Below, piece by piece: positions 22,154-32,264 of a stretch of 64,000 bases of DNA (positions are counted from its first letter, which is position 1; the number at the start of each line of letters is the position of its first letter). The position numbers and the translations under genes are program-made. The notes beneath the pieces are model-generated. The model was not told the origin of the DNA. It saw only the letters and a program-made list of their open reading frames with translations, and made no database searches. The stretch is from Psilocybe azurescens (Eukaryota > Basidiomycota > Agaricomycetes > Agaricales > Agrocybaceae): positions 124,001-188,000 of the forward strand of contig JAJIRX010000730.1 of assembly GCA_023853785.1 (NCBI GenBank). Reading direction: 5' to 3'.

Positions 22154-23152
22154 CACACATATTAAGACAGAATTTTTGTTGTTTCTCTCAGGACAGTCCT
22201 TTATGAAGCATTTTCAGCATTTTCTGTCTGGATGAAGTTTCTTTAAAGCATGAGCAACATCTGCTGCTACCTCTGGATGTGCAATCATATGCTGGGGTTG
22301 TTTCTTTTCTGATATATTAACTGGGATTACTTGGGGAACTGATAATTGGCTAAGACCTGCAGTATTGATATTTGAAAGGCCAAGCATTGGAATATCAGCT
22401 TGGGGAGCTGATAATTGGCTGGGACCTGCAGTATTACTCATACTTACCATAAAAAGTGTCGCTTATGTAAGAAACGCAGACGCATAACGTTTGCCGTGTC
22501 TGGAATTTACAACTAAACTACTGTATAATTCTACTCGAAATTCTTGTTACAATTTACTCTTACTCTCATCTTGATACTCCAACAAAGAACCGAATTGTAG
22601 GATATACCCAAGCCACAGGAAATTCAAGCAGAACATTTGATCTAAGTGTGGGAATTTTTAGTGATGCGACACTTTTATGGTAAGCACGAGTAATATTTGG
22701 AAGGCTAAACATTGGAATATTAAGTGCAGCACTTGCAGTAGGCCCTTCTATTGAAATTATACAGAAATGTATTTGAGCTTTCATCTGCAAATACATTTTC
22801 ATAAACCTCTCTGGCAGACAAAAGTGCAGGTAAGACATATTAAAAAGTAGTACATTGCAGGTAGGACATATTAAGAAGTAGTACATGATATAGGGCCTAC
22901 ATATGTGTATAGACACTAATAAGAATGTAAGGGAGGAAGGAACAAGCAATTAAGAATGAGGACAGGACAGAAAATGACTGAAATTCAAAAAAAAAAAAAA
23001 AAAAGCGGAGCTGTGAGAATATTTGGCTAAATATGGTTGAGATAAACACAGCCACTGCTAGGCATAGCCACTGCTAGGAACAGCCTCCAACAAGCACCAT
23101 AACCTTGCCTACAGGATGAACCAAGCACCAAGCACAAAGTAGTGCAACTCTG
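22154..23152. other. Unassigned stretch with a repeated peptide fragment
   Basis: On the minus strand 22214-22450 holds two copies of a roughly 27-residue motif, GPSQLSAPQADIPMLGLSNI and AGLSQLSVPQ, and a third related piece GPTASAALNIPMFSLPNI lies at about 22690-22750. This suggests a decayed repeat-containing gene; the family is not recognised. An inverted pair of CTTACCATAAAA(A)GTGTCGC sits at 22444-22463 and 22665-22685. A 19-20 bp poly(A) run is at about 22988. Confidence 0.35.
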
Positions 23153-24529
23153 CTACTCCTTCCACCTTATGTAAACCTCCATATCAGGTTTCTTCTCCAG
23201 AAATAATGGGAGTTGACTCTTGACATAGCTCTACCATTCTTCAATCAAGCTAGATGACTGGCAACTACTCCTGTATTTCATCATTTCAACCTCTGTGCCA
23301 ATGATGACACGCCTGATGGAGTCAAAAGCAGGATGGACCAGGTGACTGTCTAGGAGTTTGATGTTGTGGTCCTTTAGACCTCATTCTATATCTTCTAGGC
23401 TATTGTGGGTCTGAAGCAGAAGCTTTATTTCGAGCTCGGTGATACCAGTTGAAATGGCGTGTCTGAGGAGGTCGACTATAAGAGACAGAGGGGCCGTCAT
23501 GCTGTTGACAAATGAAATCCGATTGAGATGTTTGAGATGGTTGTAATGAATTAAGGTTGAATGCTCATGGCGAGTATATTGATCTTTAAGAATATGAATT
23601 TAATTTAAAATAAGATCGACGATTATTGAATGACTTATCGAAAAAAATTCAATGTGAGTATCAATGATTGAAGAATTGGAGTGTTGCTAAGCAGTTTGTC
23701 CAGTCCTTCAAACATGGTATATTGCCCAATGATGACGTGCAACTTGGTTAGGGAGGGTAAAGGGGACCTAGTTTTGTAGTTGAAACACAACTGTCAATAT
23801 TGAGAGACTCGAGTGGAATGTGATCTGGATCCGGGGTGGTGTCATGGTTTTCGCAAAATGGATATATAGACACTCGCCAAAGATAGAGATCCTTGATCTT
23901 CATGCCCCGTAAGAAATCCCTCGGTATATGGAATTTGCCCTCGAGGTCAAGTCGGGTTATATCGGATTCGCGAAGAAGAGCTTTGAATTCCTGTAGTAGC
24001 TCTGGATTCATTGATAGCCAGTGCGTTGCAGCATAGCTGGGATTGTCGTAATCGCCATCATCGCGGCAGCTAAATCGATGCAGGTACAAAGAAAGTGAGC
24101 AGATAGAAGATGCAGGATGTGTATACAGAGGTGGCCGGAAAAGATTTCTGAAGATATATGCGAGGCTGCCATCGTTCAGAGCTGACATGACCGTTTCGTA
24201 GTAGCCTATCATCTCCAAGGAGAAGGATGTAGCAAAAGAGCATACGCCCGGCATTGTGGTGATTACCTGTCCACCTCGAATGATATTTGCGAGGCCCCTG
24301 ATACCCTTGGCTGGGTGTGGTATACAATTCCCATCGTTATAACGTGGAATGAGCGACGAAAATCGCCTCCTTATTTGCATGAATACGAAAGACGTGCGAT
24401 GTGAGTGCGATAGAGGCAATGCTGGATACGCCGAACGTTCTGCATGCTTCCCTCGATAATGTCATCCACAACCTCTGCTGGTAGTGTGGAGAGCATGCGA
24501 GCATCTTGAGATTTTGCAGAGAGGGACAT
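23153..24529 (-). pseudogene. F-box-like protein, pseudogene
   Basis: A start MSLSAKSQDARMLSTLPAEV at 24529 is followed by VVDDIIE, the F-box-like opening shared with the genes at 59973 and 62216. A frameshift follows, then a 223-aa open stretch (FATSFSLEMIGYYETVMSAL, FRNLFRP, FHIPRDFLRGMKIKDLYLWR). The C-terminus SQLPLFLEKKPDMEVYIRW ends at 23153. At least two frameshifts and stops near 23380 and 23240 interrupt it. F-box proteins of this lineage-expanded type usually pair with Skp1 in ubiquitin ligases; that role is inferred from family only. Confidence 0.72.
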
Positions 24530-24968
24530 AACTACTCGTGAAGTCTATCTGATTGTTGTGGCAAAGGAATCATGTAATGGAGTGATTCTGCGCTTATATA
24601 ACCCATTATATAGAGTAGCACTCCGGAGCTATTGATATACAGATGACTCCAAAAAAAAGTACACACCGTGTTTATTTGCGTCATCCATCGTCTCGTCTCA
24701 TCTTCTTGAACATTTACCATAATCACCAACTTGTGCTGCATGCCCCTTGGTTTGTCCACACCGGAACATCGGACTGACAGACGTGTATATGTGCAGGTAT
24801 GCATGTACAGGTTGGCAGCCCCATCCCTGAAAAGGGCTATATATAAAAGCCATCAAGAGTCTGGTATGTTCCTAGTCTCTACCTTGAGAATATACTCCCA
24901 TCATCTCATCTGTGTCGTCTCCAAACTACCTGAGTCAGGCTATTCATGTGTGCTATTAATCATAATCC
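24530..24968. other. Upstream region, no gene seen
   Basis: Region 5' of the F-box-like pseudogene. It has TATATAA-like boxes at about 24594 (minus-strand reading possible) and 24838-24845. No supported ORF. Confidence 0.35.
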
Positions 24969-25190
24969 GAGGTCTTTCCTTTCCCCCACACAATCCATAT
25001 GGACTCTCTGTCCAGCCAAACTGGCTGACAGATTGTCCAGTCCACTGGACTGGAACTGGACTGCAGTCCACTGGAGTCCACTGGACTCGCACTGGACTCC
25101 TGCCAAATTTTCAGTCCAGTCTCAGTCCAGTGGATTGAGAGTCCAGTCAAGTCCACTGGACTGGGGCTTAAATATTCACTGAATAACAAC
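24969..25190 (+). mobile_element. End fragment of a fourth KDZ-type element
   Basis: Starts GAGGTCTTTCCTTTCCCCC, close to the GAGGTCTTTAC terminus of copies 1-3, and is followed by dense GTCCACTGGAC-type palindromes to about 25165. No matching far end (GTAAAGTACAC type) and no 8-bp duplicate of the flank CATAATCC at an element end was found downstream, so it is a fragment. Confidence 0.6.
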
Positions 25191-27117
25191 AAATAATATG
25201 TTTATTAGCACAGTCCACTGGATGCAATAATTAACATAATATCCAAAGTATAATCATTAGTTATTAATATTAATATCAATTGCAAAAAATAACATAAAAA
25301 TTGACACTGTATAATAACAATTAACTGAGACTACATTTAAATATACCAGAGAGCAATGCCTCCCTGTAAATGAAATTTTGCATTTTGTTCAGTCCGCGGG
25401 TAAGAATTTCACAGGCGCATGTGACGCGCTGTCATACACCAATTTTGATTGGATATGAGATTTATCTATAAGCTTAGAGCGTCTGTCTTGACTCCCCATT
25501 GCATGCAGAAGCCAGGGTTATTATTTCACATTTTTATCTGAAGCACATCCCTCAATATTCAATGTCAAAGCCCATTCACAGTCCACTTCAAGCTCCATTC
25601 CAACTTTCAATCTCCACTTCAACCATTTGATCAGTTACATTCCCTATCAATGATTCAATCGTCTATCTATTTCGAACCTCAAGGCTATGCACAGATTATT
25701 CTTGGACATCATTCCTATCCATTCTAGTACGCACAGCACTGCACAGCATCATATATCACCATCGTCATCAGCATTTGATCATCTACAACTATTTGGTCCT
25801 TAACTGGATTCCACATATGCAGCAAATCTTTGTCTCACTCAGCAGTCTTGGTAATGGATGACTGAGCTGTGCCATGAATAGACTGGTTCTATTCATTAGC
25901 ATGGTACTTGTTCGCTATTTTGGTTCCTTTTCTATTGACTGACACTTTCATATGATTGATCCTTCCTTCCTTTTGTCATTCTTGCTTATTGTACTTACTC
26001 AGCTTCGCTTCTTTCTTACTCATCTCACTTCGCTTTTCATAATCCTGCTTATACTTCTTACTCATCCTATGTTACTTACTTACTCATCCTTCTATTTTTC
26101 ACTCCTAAACTCCGTCAGCTTTCAATCTATTGTATGTAGTTGATAGATGGGACTACTGGGTGTTGTTCTACAGAATGATTGGTATAGTTTGGACGCTTGA
26201 TCTCTTTTAAATATTTTTCTATGTTCTCTGGTATATAAACCATGTATTAGTATCGCTTGGAATGCAAGGAAGTTACAAGCCCCAACTTTCTTCACAGCAA
26301 AGATTTCAAGTTATCAAGTACTCAGTCCAGCACTCCAAGCACGCATTCAATCAATCTCTATCAGTATTCAGCACGAAATTCAACAATCACTCCAGTTATT
26401 CAAGACGTTCATCAGTGGCTAGACCAGCCTATCCAACCACTCTCGCTCTCTCATCACAGAGAGTTTTGTCCAGTTCATTTCGATCCTACCATCCTCCAGA
26501 CCCTTCATTCTTCCTCTACATCAAGATCCTCAACTCCCCATCGCTTCTATTGCTCCAGAATATTTTTATTCTGCAATCTTGGTCTTGTTGTCATCTTCAT
26601 CCATCGCCCTAGTCATCCCTCATTCACCTCACCGCTCTGTTTGATTTTTTGGTTCAAGAACATCGCACAATCCTTCATCATCTATCACTCCAGGCCGCTC
26701 AAGTCATTATTCTATCAGCAGACTTTACTTCTAGCTTTGCAGACACTGCAGACTTGCTTGAAGCGCACTAGGATCAAGACTACATTCTCACTCCTGCCCC
26801 CGTATCAATCCCTACGATTTATCTAGTCATTTGGCCCCTTCACAGTCATCACACATCATTCACACCGTTCTACCCCAATCAAGTCGGGTTGCTTCCTCCC
26901 AGTAAATACTCAAGGGCATTTTATATCCCCTCATCCATTCCTCCTCCTTCATACGTCCCTGCCCTCCTCAGACCACATACATCTACACAACCTAGTGGCA
27001 AAGCCAGCCCTCACTTTAACTCAACAGGGAGAGAGTCGTCTTATCTAGTCTAGACCATTCCTCTCTGGTTTGTGTTTTGGTTTTCGATTTATATATCAAA
27101 TCACACACTACGTAGTT
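25191..27117 (+). other. Pyrimidine-rich stretch, possible decayed retroelement
   Basis: From about 25400 to 27040 the plus strand is poor in G. ORFs of 116-189 aa at 26257-26826 run in three frames, none convincing over its length; one reads LVQEHRTILHHLSLQAAQV, gag-like in its helical composition. A TATATAAACC box is at about 26230. It may be the LTR and gag of an unrelated plus-strand retroelement fused to the truncated gypsy element at about 27117. No termini were found. Confidence 0.3.
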
Positions 27118-27179
27118 CAACGGGTGAGAGGGGTTTCTGTTAATCTTGAATTGTTGACAGATTCTGCAGCCTTTGATGT

Positions 27180-29618
27180 ATTTTTTTTACAAAGGATCGT
27201 AGTCCTGGCCACCAGTAATGTGTCCTCACTGTGTTGTAAGTTTCAAGTTCTCTGGGGTGTCCTGCTGATGGTAGATCGTGAAAGGATTTCACCACCTGTT
27301 GTCGTAGGTTTTGGTTCTTTGGTATATATGTTTTGTTTTTATAAAAACAACATTTTTCCCATTGAATTCTTCTGTTCTCCAGTTGTCAAGGTTGGTTCGT
27401 AAATTCGATGGTCCTTCTTGTAGTAGAGCTTTCAAGCCTTCCGCTATATCCGTGTCGAATTCTTCTGAATCAATGATTTTCTGTTGCAGTTCGGTGTCAA
27501 TTAGATTGATGAAGAGTTCTTCCGGTAATAGAGTCACATCTTTGTTATCGTGGTCTTCGTCTGGTATAAAATCTGGCCTTCTTGATAAGGCGTCAGATTG
27601 AATCATTTTCGTCCCAGGCATGTGGATTAGTTTCAGATCGAATTTGGATAGGTATAACGACCATCGAGCTTGCCGTCTATTCAGATTTCTTGGGCTTCTG
27701 AAGTAGGTCAGGTTCTTGTGATCAGAATGAATGATTGTCGTGTGTTCTGATCCTTGAATGTAATGTCTCCATTCCTGTAAGGCTCGTACAATTGCCAGAA
27801 GTTCCCGATTGTAGATTTCATAGTTTCTTTCCATTGCAGAGAATGTTTTTGAAATAAATGCACATGGGTGTCTTTCGCCGTTTCCATCAAGTTGAGTCAG
27901 AATGGCTCCAGATGCATATTTAGAGGCATCGCATTCAATTTGAAATGGTTTGCTTGGGTCTGGCATTGAGAGAACCGGTTCTTCTGTGAATCGTCGTTTT
28001 AGTTTGTCGAACACTCGTTGAGCTGCGTCTGTCCATTCGAATTTCTTGTCCTTCTTTAGGAGGTCGGTCAGGGGTTGCGCTACAGTAGAGAACTTCCTGA
28101 TGAATTTTCAGTAGAAGTTTCCAAATCCCAGGAATCCCCTGACTTGCTTGACTGTGGTAGGTGCAGGCCAGTCTCAGATTCCTTTAAGTTTTGATTGGTC
28201 CATGGAGATTTTTCCTTCTTCAATTATCATTCCCAGGTATTCGACTTTTTGTTGTCTGAAGATGCATTTCTCTGGTTTGAGGTACAGGTCGTTATCCTTT
28301 AGTCTTTGCAGGACAATCCATTCATATCTTGCCAAATCTTCTTGATTTTCGGCAAAGATTAAGATGTCATCCATGTAGATAATCACGAATCCTCCAGAGA
28401 TTTTGCCTTCGAACAGCGAATCCATCATGGATTGAAAAGTGGCCAGAGAATTGCATAATCCAAAGAACATAACCGTGGGTTCAAAGAGTCCTCAATTCGT
28501 TTTGAAGGCGGCCTTCCGTTGATCTTCCTTTCGAATGCGAACATTGTTGTATCCTTGTCTGACATCTAACTTGGTAAAGAATTTCAGCTCCCTTGAGTTT
28601 GTCCAGTAGATTGGGGATCCGTTGCAAAGGGTAGGCATTCTTTACTGTCCATTTGTTTAGATATTGATAGTCCTGACAAGGTCGCAGTTTTCCATCTTTC
28701 TTGGCTACAAAGAAAAAGGGTGATGCGATGTCTGATTCCGATTTGATGATATATCCTTTGTCCAGCATTTCTTTAAGGAATTTGTCTTGTTCAATTTGTT
28801 CTTCCGGGGTGAGGCTGTAGACTTTGCATGGTTTCGGTTTGAATCTGGCTTCAGTTCGATTTTGTGATCCCAGGGTCTTGAGATGGGGAATCGATCTGCT
28901 GCTTTTTTTGTCAAAAAGTCTGAGATAGTCGTGGAGGTCTGGGGGAATAAGTTCTTCCAGAGGTTTAGCAGGTGTCTTATTTTTGTATTCCATTGCCAGA
29001 GTTTGTGAAGCCGTAGTTTTTGCGTTGATCCATGCCTGGTCCATTTCTTCAGAGTCTTTTGCCTCAATAAAATCTATTACCAAAGTGTTGAAGTCTTTGA
29101 GTGGGGCATCCGTGGTGTCCATGATGTCCATGATCGGTTCAGTTTCTTCCGGTTCTTCTTCCACAGTGGTAGTGCGGATAGATTTGGAAACTCTCCATTT
29201 AACCTTTCCAGTTTCCCAATCGATGTCAGGGTTTCGTTTTTGAAGCCAAGGTAATCCTAAAATAATCTTTTGTCTTTCTAGTCCAGAGACATATAGAATT
29301 TCCTTGTTTGTTCTGTTCCCAATGGTAAGATTGAGTTCTACAAAGGTAGAGATCGTTCCTGTCTTGTTGAGGGTTCCGTCCACGTTGTATACCATGAGGT
29401 TTTTTCTTCAAGGGTTTTTGTTCGAGTCCTCATTTCCTAGTGTAGTTTTGGTCAATGAATTTTCCACCAGCTCCAGAGTCAATTAGACCCGAGGTTTCGA
29501 TGATTTGTGGCTTTCCGTTTTTTATGGCAGAGAATGAAATCAGTAAATGCATAGATTTATTCTCAAGCATAGCCATAAATACAGAATAGATGCCTAATCG
29601 TGGAGAGACCGACGTCAA
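27180..29618 (-). pseudogene. Gypsy pol: protease, RT, RNase H, partial integrase
   Basis: Protease motif GLIDSGAGGKFID near 29470; retropepsin tail LGLPWLQKRNPDIDW near 29245. RT: FFFVAKKDGKLRPCQDYQYL near 28690, MFFGLCNSLATFQSMMDSLF and the catalytic VIIYMDDILIFAE near 28370. RNase H: FQIECDASKYASGAIL, NYEIYNRELLAIVRALQEWR and IIHSDHKNLTYF. Integrase H2C2: SFHDLPSAGHPRELETYNT, HYWWPGLRSFVKK and GCRICQQF. Frameshifts lie near 29410, 28560 and 27290, a stop near 28173. The order and motifs are classic chromovirus-like gypsy, though the chromodomain region is lost. Confidence 0.92.
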
Positions 29619-29632
29619 TTCAGTTCTCTGTT

Positions 29633-30795
29633 TTAAAAATCCTCAGTGTTGTTATCCTCCTCCTGGTTTCCCATTGCCAAACTTGCCAGTTCTTCTCTCT
29701 CCTCCATGTTCAACTCCCGGATATGGGCATGAAGGTCCTTGGGTGTCCATTTCTTCTTTGGCAACTCCTTCGGTATGAACAGGTTGTTTTTCTTCTTCTG
29801 AGGACAATCTATGGCGAGATGTCCTGTTTGTTTGCATCTGAAACAAGCCCCTTTTTCATAAGGCTTGTTCGTTCTTTGGTGGTCATAACATCGACATCCA
29901 TTGCAAAGGGGTCCTTTCTTGGCGCCGGTTCTGGGAATGAATCGTGCATTTGATTGAGATGGGCCTTTAATCGCCATAGCAAGTCGATAGCTCCTGTCAA
30001 AGGTCATGGCTTTGTCATACCATTCTTCGATTTTTGTGGGCTTCTTCTCAGACATGATGATTTTCTGTACTAGCGCCCGGGTTTAGCGCTGTCTTGAACA
30101 TTTCGATCAAGAGTTTGTTTGCAGTTTCGGAGTCATTAGACATCCCTGCCTCTCCAACCAGTAGTTTGAACTTTGTTACTAGTTGTTCGGTGGTCAGGTT
30201 CTTTTGTCGAAGCATTTTTAATTTGTCTAATGCATCGATGTCTTCTTCTTCTGGCTTGAATGCCTTCTGGAATTCATTGATAAATTCCCTGTAAGTCGGT
30301 AAGTCGATATCCCCCCGTGTCGAGGGTTTAATTTGTTCTGGACAAATTGTTGTTTCCAAATGACCGTGTTCTCTTCTTGCATGTAAGAGAGAATGAAACG
30401 CAATCCATTTCGGTTCGGTGTCGTAGGTGTCCTTGTTGATCCCCATATAGAGGATACATTCTTGAAGGAATTTCTTGCTCTTAAACCGTTCACTGTTGAA
30501 GGGTGTAGGTTTGCTAAGAGAGAGTTCCCTCGTCTTCGGGCGTCGATCATTTGTTGGTCAACCATTTGTGTTTTGTTTGGTTCAGAGTTTTCAGAGGGTT
30601 CAGAGAGTTCAGAGGGTTCAGAGGCGTCGGTGAAGTATTCTTCTCCTGACAATAGTCCTGGAGTTCGGGTAGTGGGTTGAATGTCTGATGTAGGTGTTCG
30701 TTCACCACTGTTGTCGGTGTCGTAGTTTGCGGAGAAGGTTCCGCTTCAAGATGTCGTGGTGTCTGGTTCAAGCTCCCGATACCGCTTGTGGACAA
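29633..30795 (-). pseudogene. Gypsy gag
   Basis: A start at 30795 is followed by an acidic, Ser/Glu-rich N-terminus (EPSELSEPSENSEPNKTQ). The retrotran_gag core contains YREFINEFQKAFKPEEEDID and LTTEQLVTKFKLLVGEAGM, and a CCHC zinc knuckle CFRCKQTGHLAIDC lies near 29830. Frameshifts near 30550, 30420 and 30050 split it. Gag would package the element RNA. Confidence 0.88.
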
Positions 30796-30827
30796 AGCAG
30801 TATGGTAGAGTGAGAAGCTAGTTCTTT

Positions 30828-31265
30828 TGTTACAATCTCAAGTTAGAATCACACAGTGTGCGTAATCTAACCACCAATCGTTTACAAGAACAAGTTCAAG
30901 TTCAGAGTAGAGCAGGTTAAGCAGGTTGGATTCTCAAGAACTAGCTAAAGAATACAGTGGATCCTTCCTAGTTTAAATACTATGAATTGTACAGCTAGTT
31001 GAAACGAGTTTGAATGTTCATCAGCAGATGTATATAAGAATAGTGGAAACAGTAAGTTGAAACAAGTCTGAATGTTCATCAACAGATGTATATAAGAATA
31101 GAAGTGAAAGTCCATCAGAGATATGATGGAGTTTGGTAGAATGATTGAAAGCAAAGATCATCAGAGCGTTCGATGATGTATCAATGATATGAAAGATGAT
31201 AAGGAAAAGAAAAAAGAAAAAGAAAAGAAAAGGAAAAGAGAAAAGAAAAAAGACTTGTCGTAACA
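30828..31265 (-). repeat. Gypsy 5' LTR
   Basis: 438 bp. On the minus strand it runs from TGTTACGACAAG to GAGATTGTAACA. It contains a long pyrimidine run, two tandem ACATCTG(T/C)TGATGAAC blocks each preceded by TATTCTTATAT (TATA-like), and the AGCTAGTTCTTGAGAATC segment shared with the solo LTR at 21759. It is inserted into an F-box-like fragment at 31266. Confidence 0.85.
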
Positions 31266-31537
31266 TGTCCACTGTGAATGATGATTGCAATGTTTTTGAT
31301 GCTCTTGGCTGTGTGTTGTATGTCCGGCCAGGTGGACCAACAAAATGGGACAAGCACTGAGAAATGCACTTTGTTTGCGTTGTTATGAAGTGCATGCAAT
31401 GTGAGTGTGATGGACAAGATACTCAATATGTCCAATGTTCTAGATGTCTTGTCTATAATGTTGTCCACAAGCTCAATAGGTAGTGTAGGAAGAACCTGAG
31501 TGTGTTCAAGTTCTGGAAAGCAGAACATGACTCCCAT
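31266..31537 (-). pseudogene. F-box-like gene fragment cut by the gypsy LTR
   Basis: Reads LPTLPIELVDNIIDKTSRTL, then ITLTLHALHNNANKVHFSVL and IKNIAIIIHSGHV, matching the N-termini at 59973 and 62216. It stops at the LTR boundary 31265/31266. The rest of the gene is not found on the far side of the gypsy element, consistent with the truncation there. Confidence 0.72.
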
Positions 31538-32264
31538 TCAAGGTCCTGTCTGGAGCGTTCAGTGAGGTTACACTCTGAGAGTGGCAACGTGCATATGCAT
31601 AGGGGAAGGGAATGACTTTCAGTTTATGTAACCCTGTTTTCATGTCAGATATCAGGAATAAATATAGCTTTGGTCAATTTCATTTGAAGTGTAGCAGAAA
31701 ATTCAACTTTCCACCCCTTTTTCTCCAGCAAAAGCAATTACAGCTGGCTTAAATACCTGGGATAAAGGACCAATTACTAGAAAAATATGTGTGAGGTACA
31801 TGTTAAGCATATCATTCTCTCTGTCTGTATCATCTTCCATCTGCATGACTACTTCTGAAATTTGAAAAACTTTTGTTCTCGAAAGGATTGAAACAGACTT
31901 AAGAGGCAGTTTGATCCTGAAAACATGGATAAAACTTGCTACAATGGCAACATGCAGTTTAGTTTCTTCCATCCACGAGAAGGGCATAAGCCACAAATGC
32001 CATGGTGCTACTATCTTTTTAGTAATCTTCATTCTTTTGGAGAGAGGTGCTCTGCATGCTTTGTTCTTCCAATCAAAAACCAACCATCTGGGCAGTTATT
32101 ATTTAATCTTAAGGCAAGAAAGGCTGAAGGTGCCAGCAAGAATGTGAAAATATTTCAACAGTTCAATTGTTGTAAGATCAGAATATTTGAGGAATTGTAA
32201 TCAGAAAGGCAGTACTGCAATGAAAAGAAGACAATTGGTGGAATATTTTGAAATAAGTATCACA
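31538..32264 (-). other. Region with one unrecognised 126-aa ORF
   Basis: The ORF 31703-32083 (minus) reads VSILSRTKVFQISEVVMQME and NDMLNMYLTHIFLVIGPLSQ. It has reasonable composition but no family signature I know. It lies just downstream of the WD40 array and might be an old exon or part of a repeat. Confidence 0.3.

Larger units (their letters stand above)
27118..31265 (-). mobile_element. Ty3/gypsy LTR retrotransposon, 3'-truncated
   Basis: Minus-strand order: LTR (31265-30828), gag, protease, RT, RNase H and the first part of integrase. RT before integrase defines Ty3/gypsy. The sequence similarity to integrase ends at about 27117, inside the zinc-binding domain just after CRICQQF; the catalytic core, 3' LTR and far TSD are missing. 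Frameshifts and stops occur in gag and RT. Confidence 0.92.

Noticed and set aside
22443..22685. A MITE bounded by CTTACCATAAAAAGTGTCGC inverted repeats
   Set aside because: Only about 20 bp match, no flanking duplication is clear, and the enclosed sequence looks like part of a repeat-containing coding relic.
24961..26046. CATAATCC at 24961-24968 and 26039-26046 as a TSD of the fourth KDZ-type element
   Set aside because: No element terminus precedes the second occurrence; the match is probably chance.
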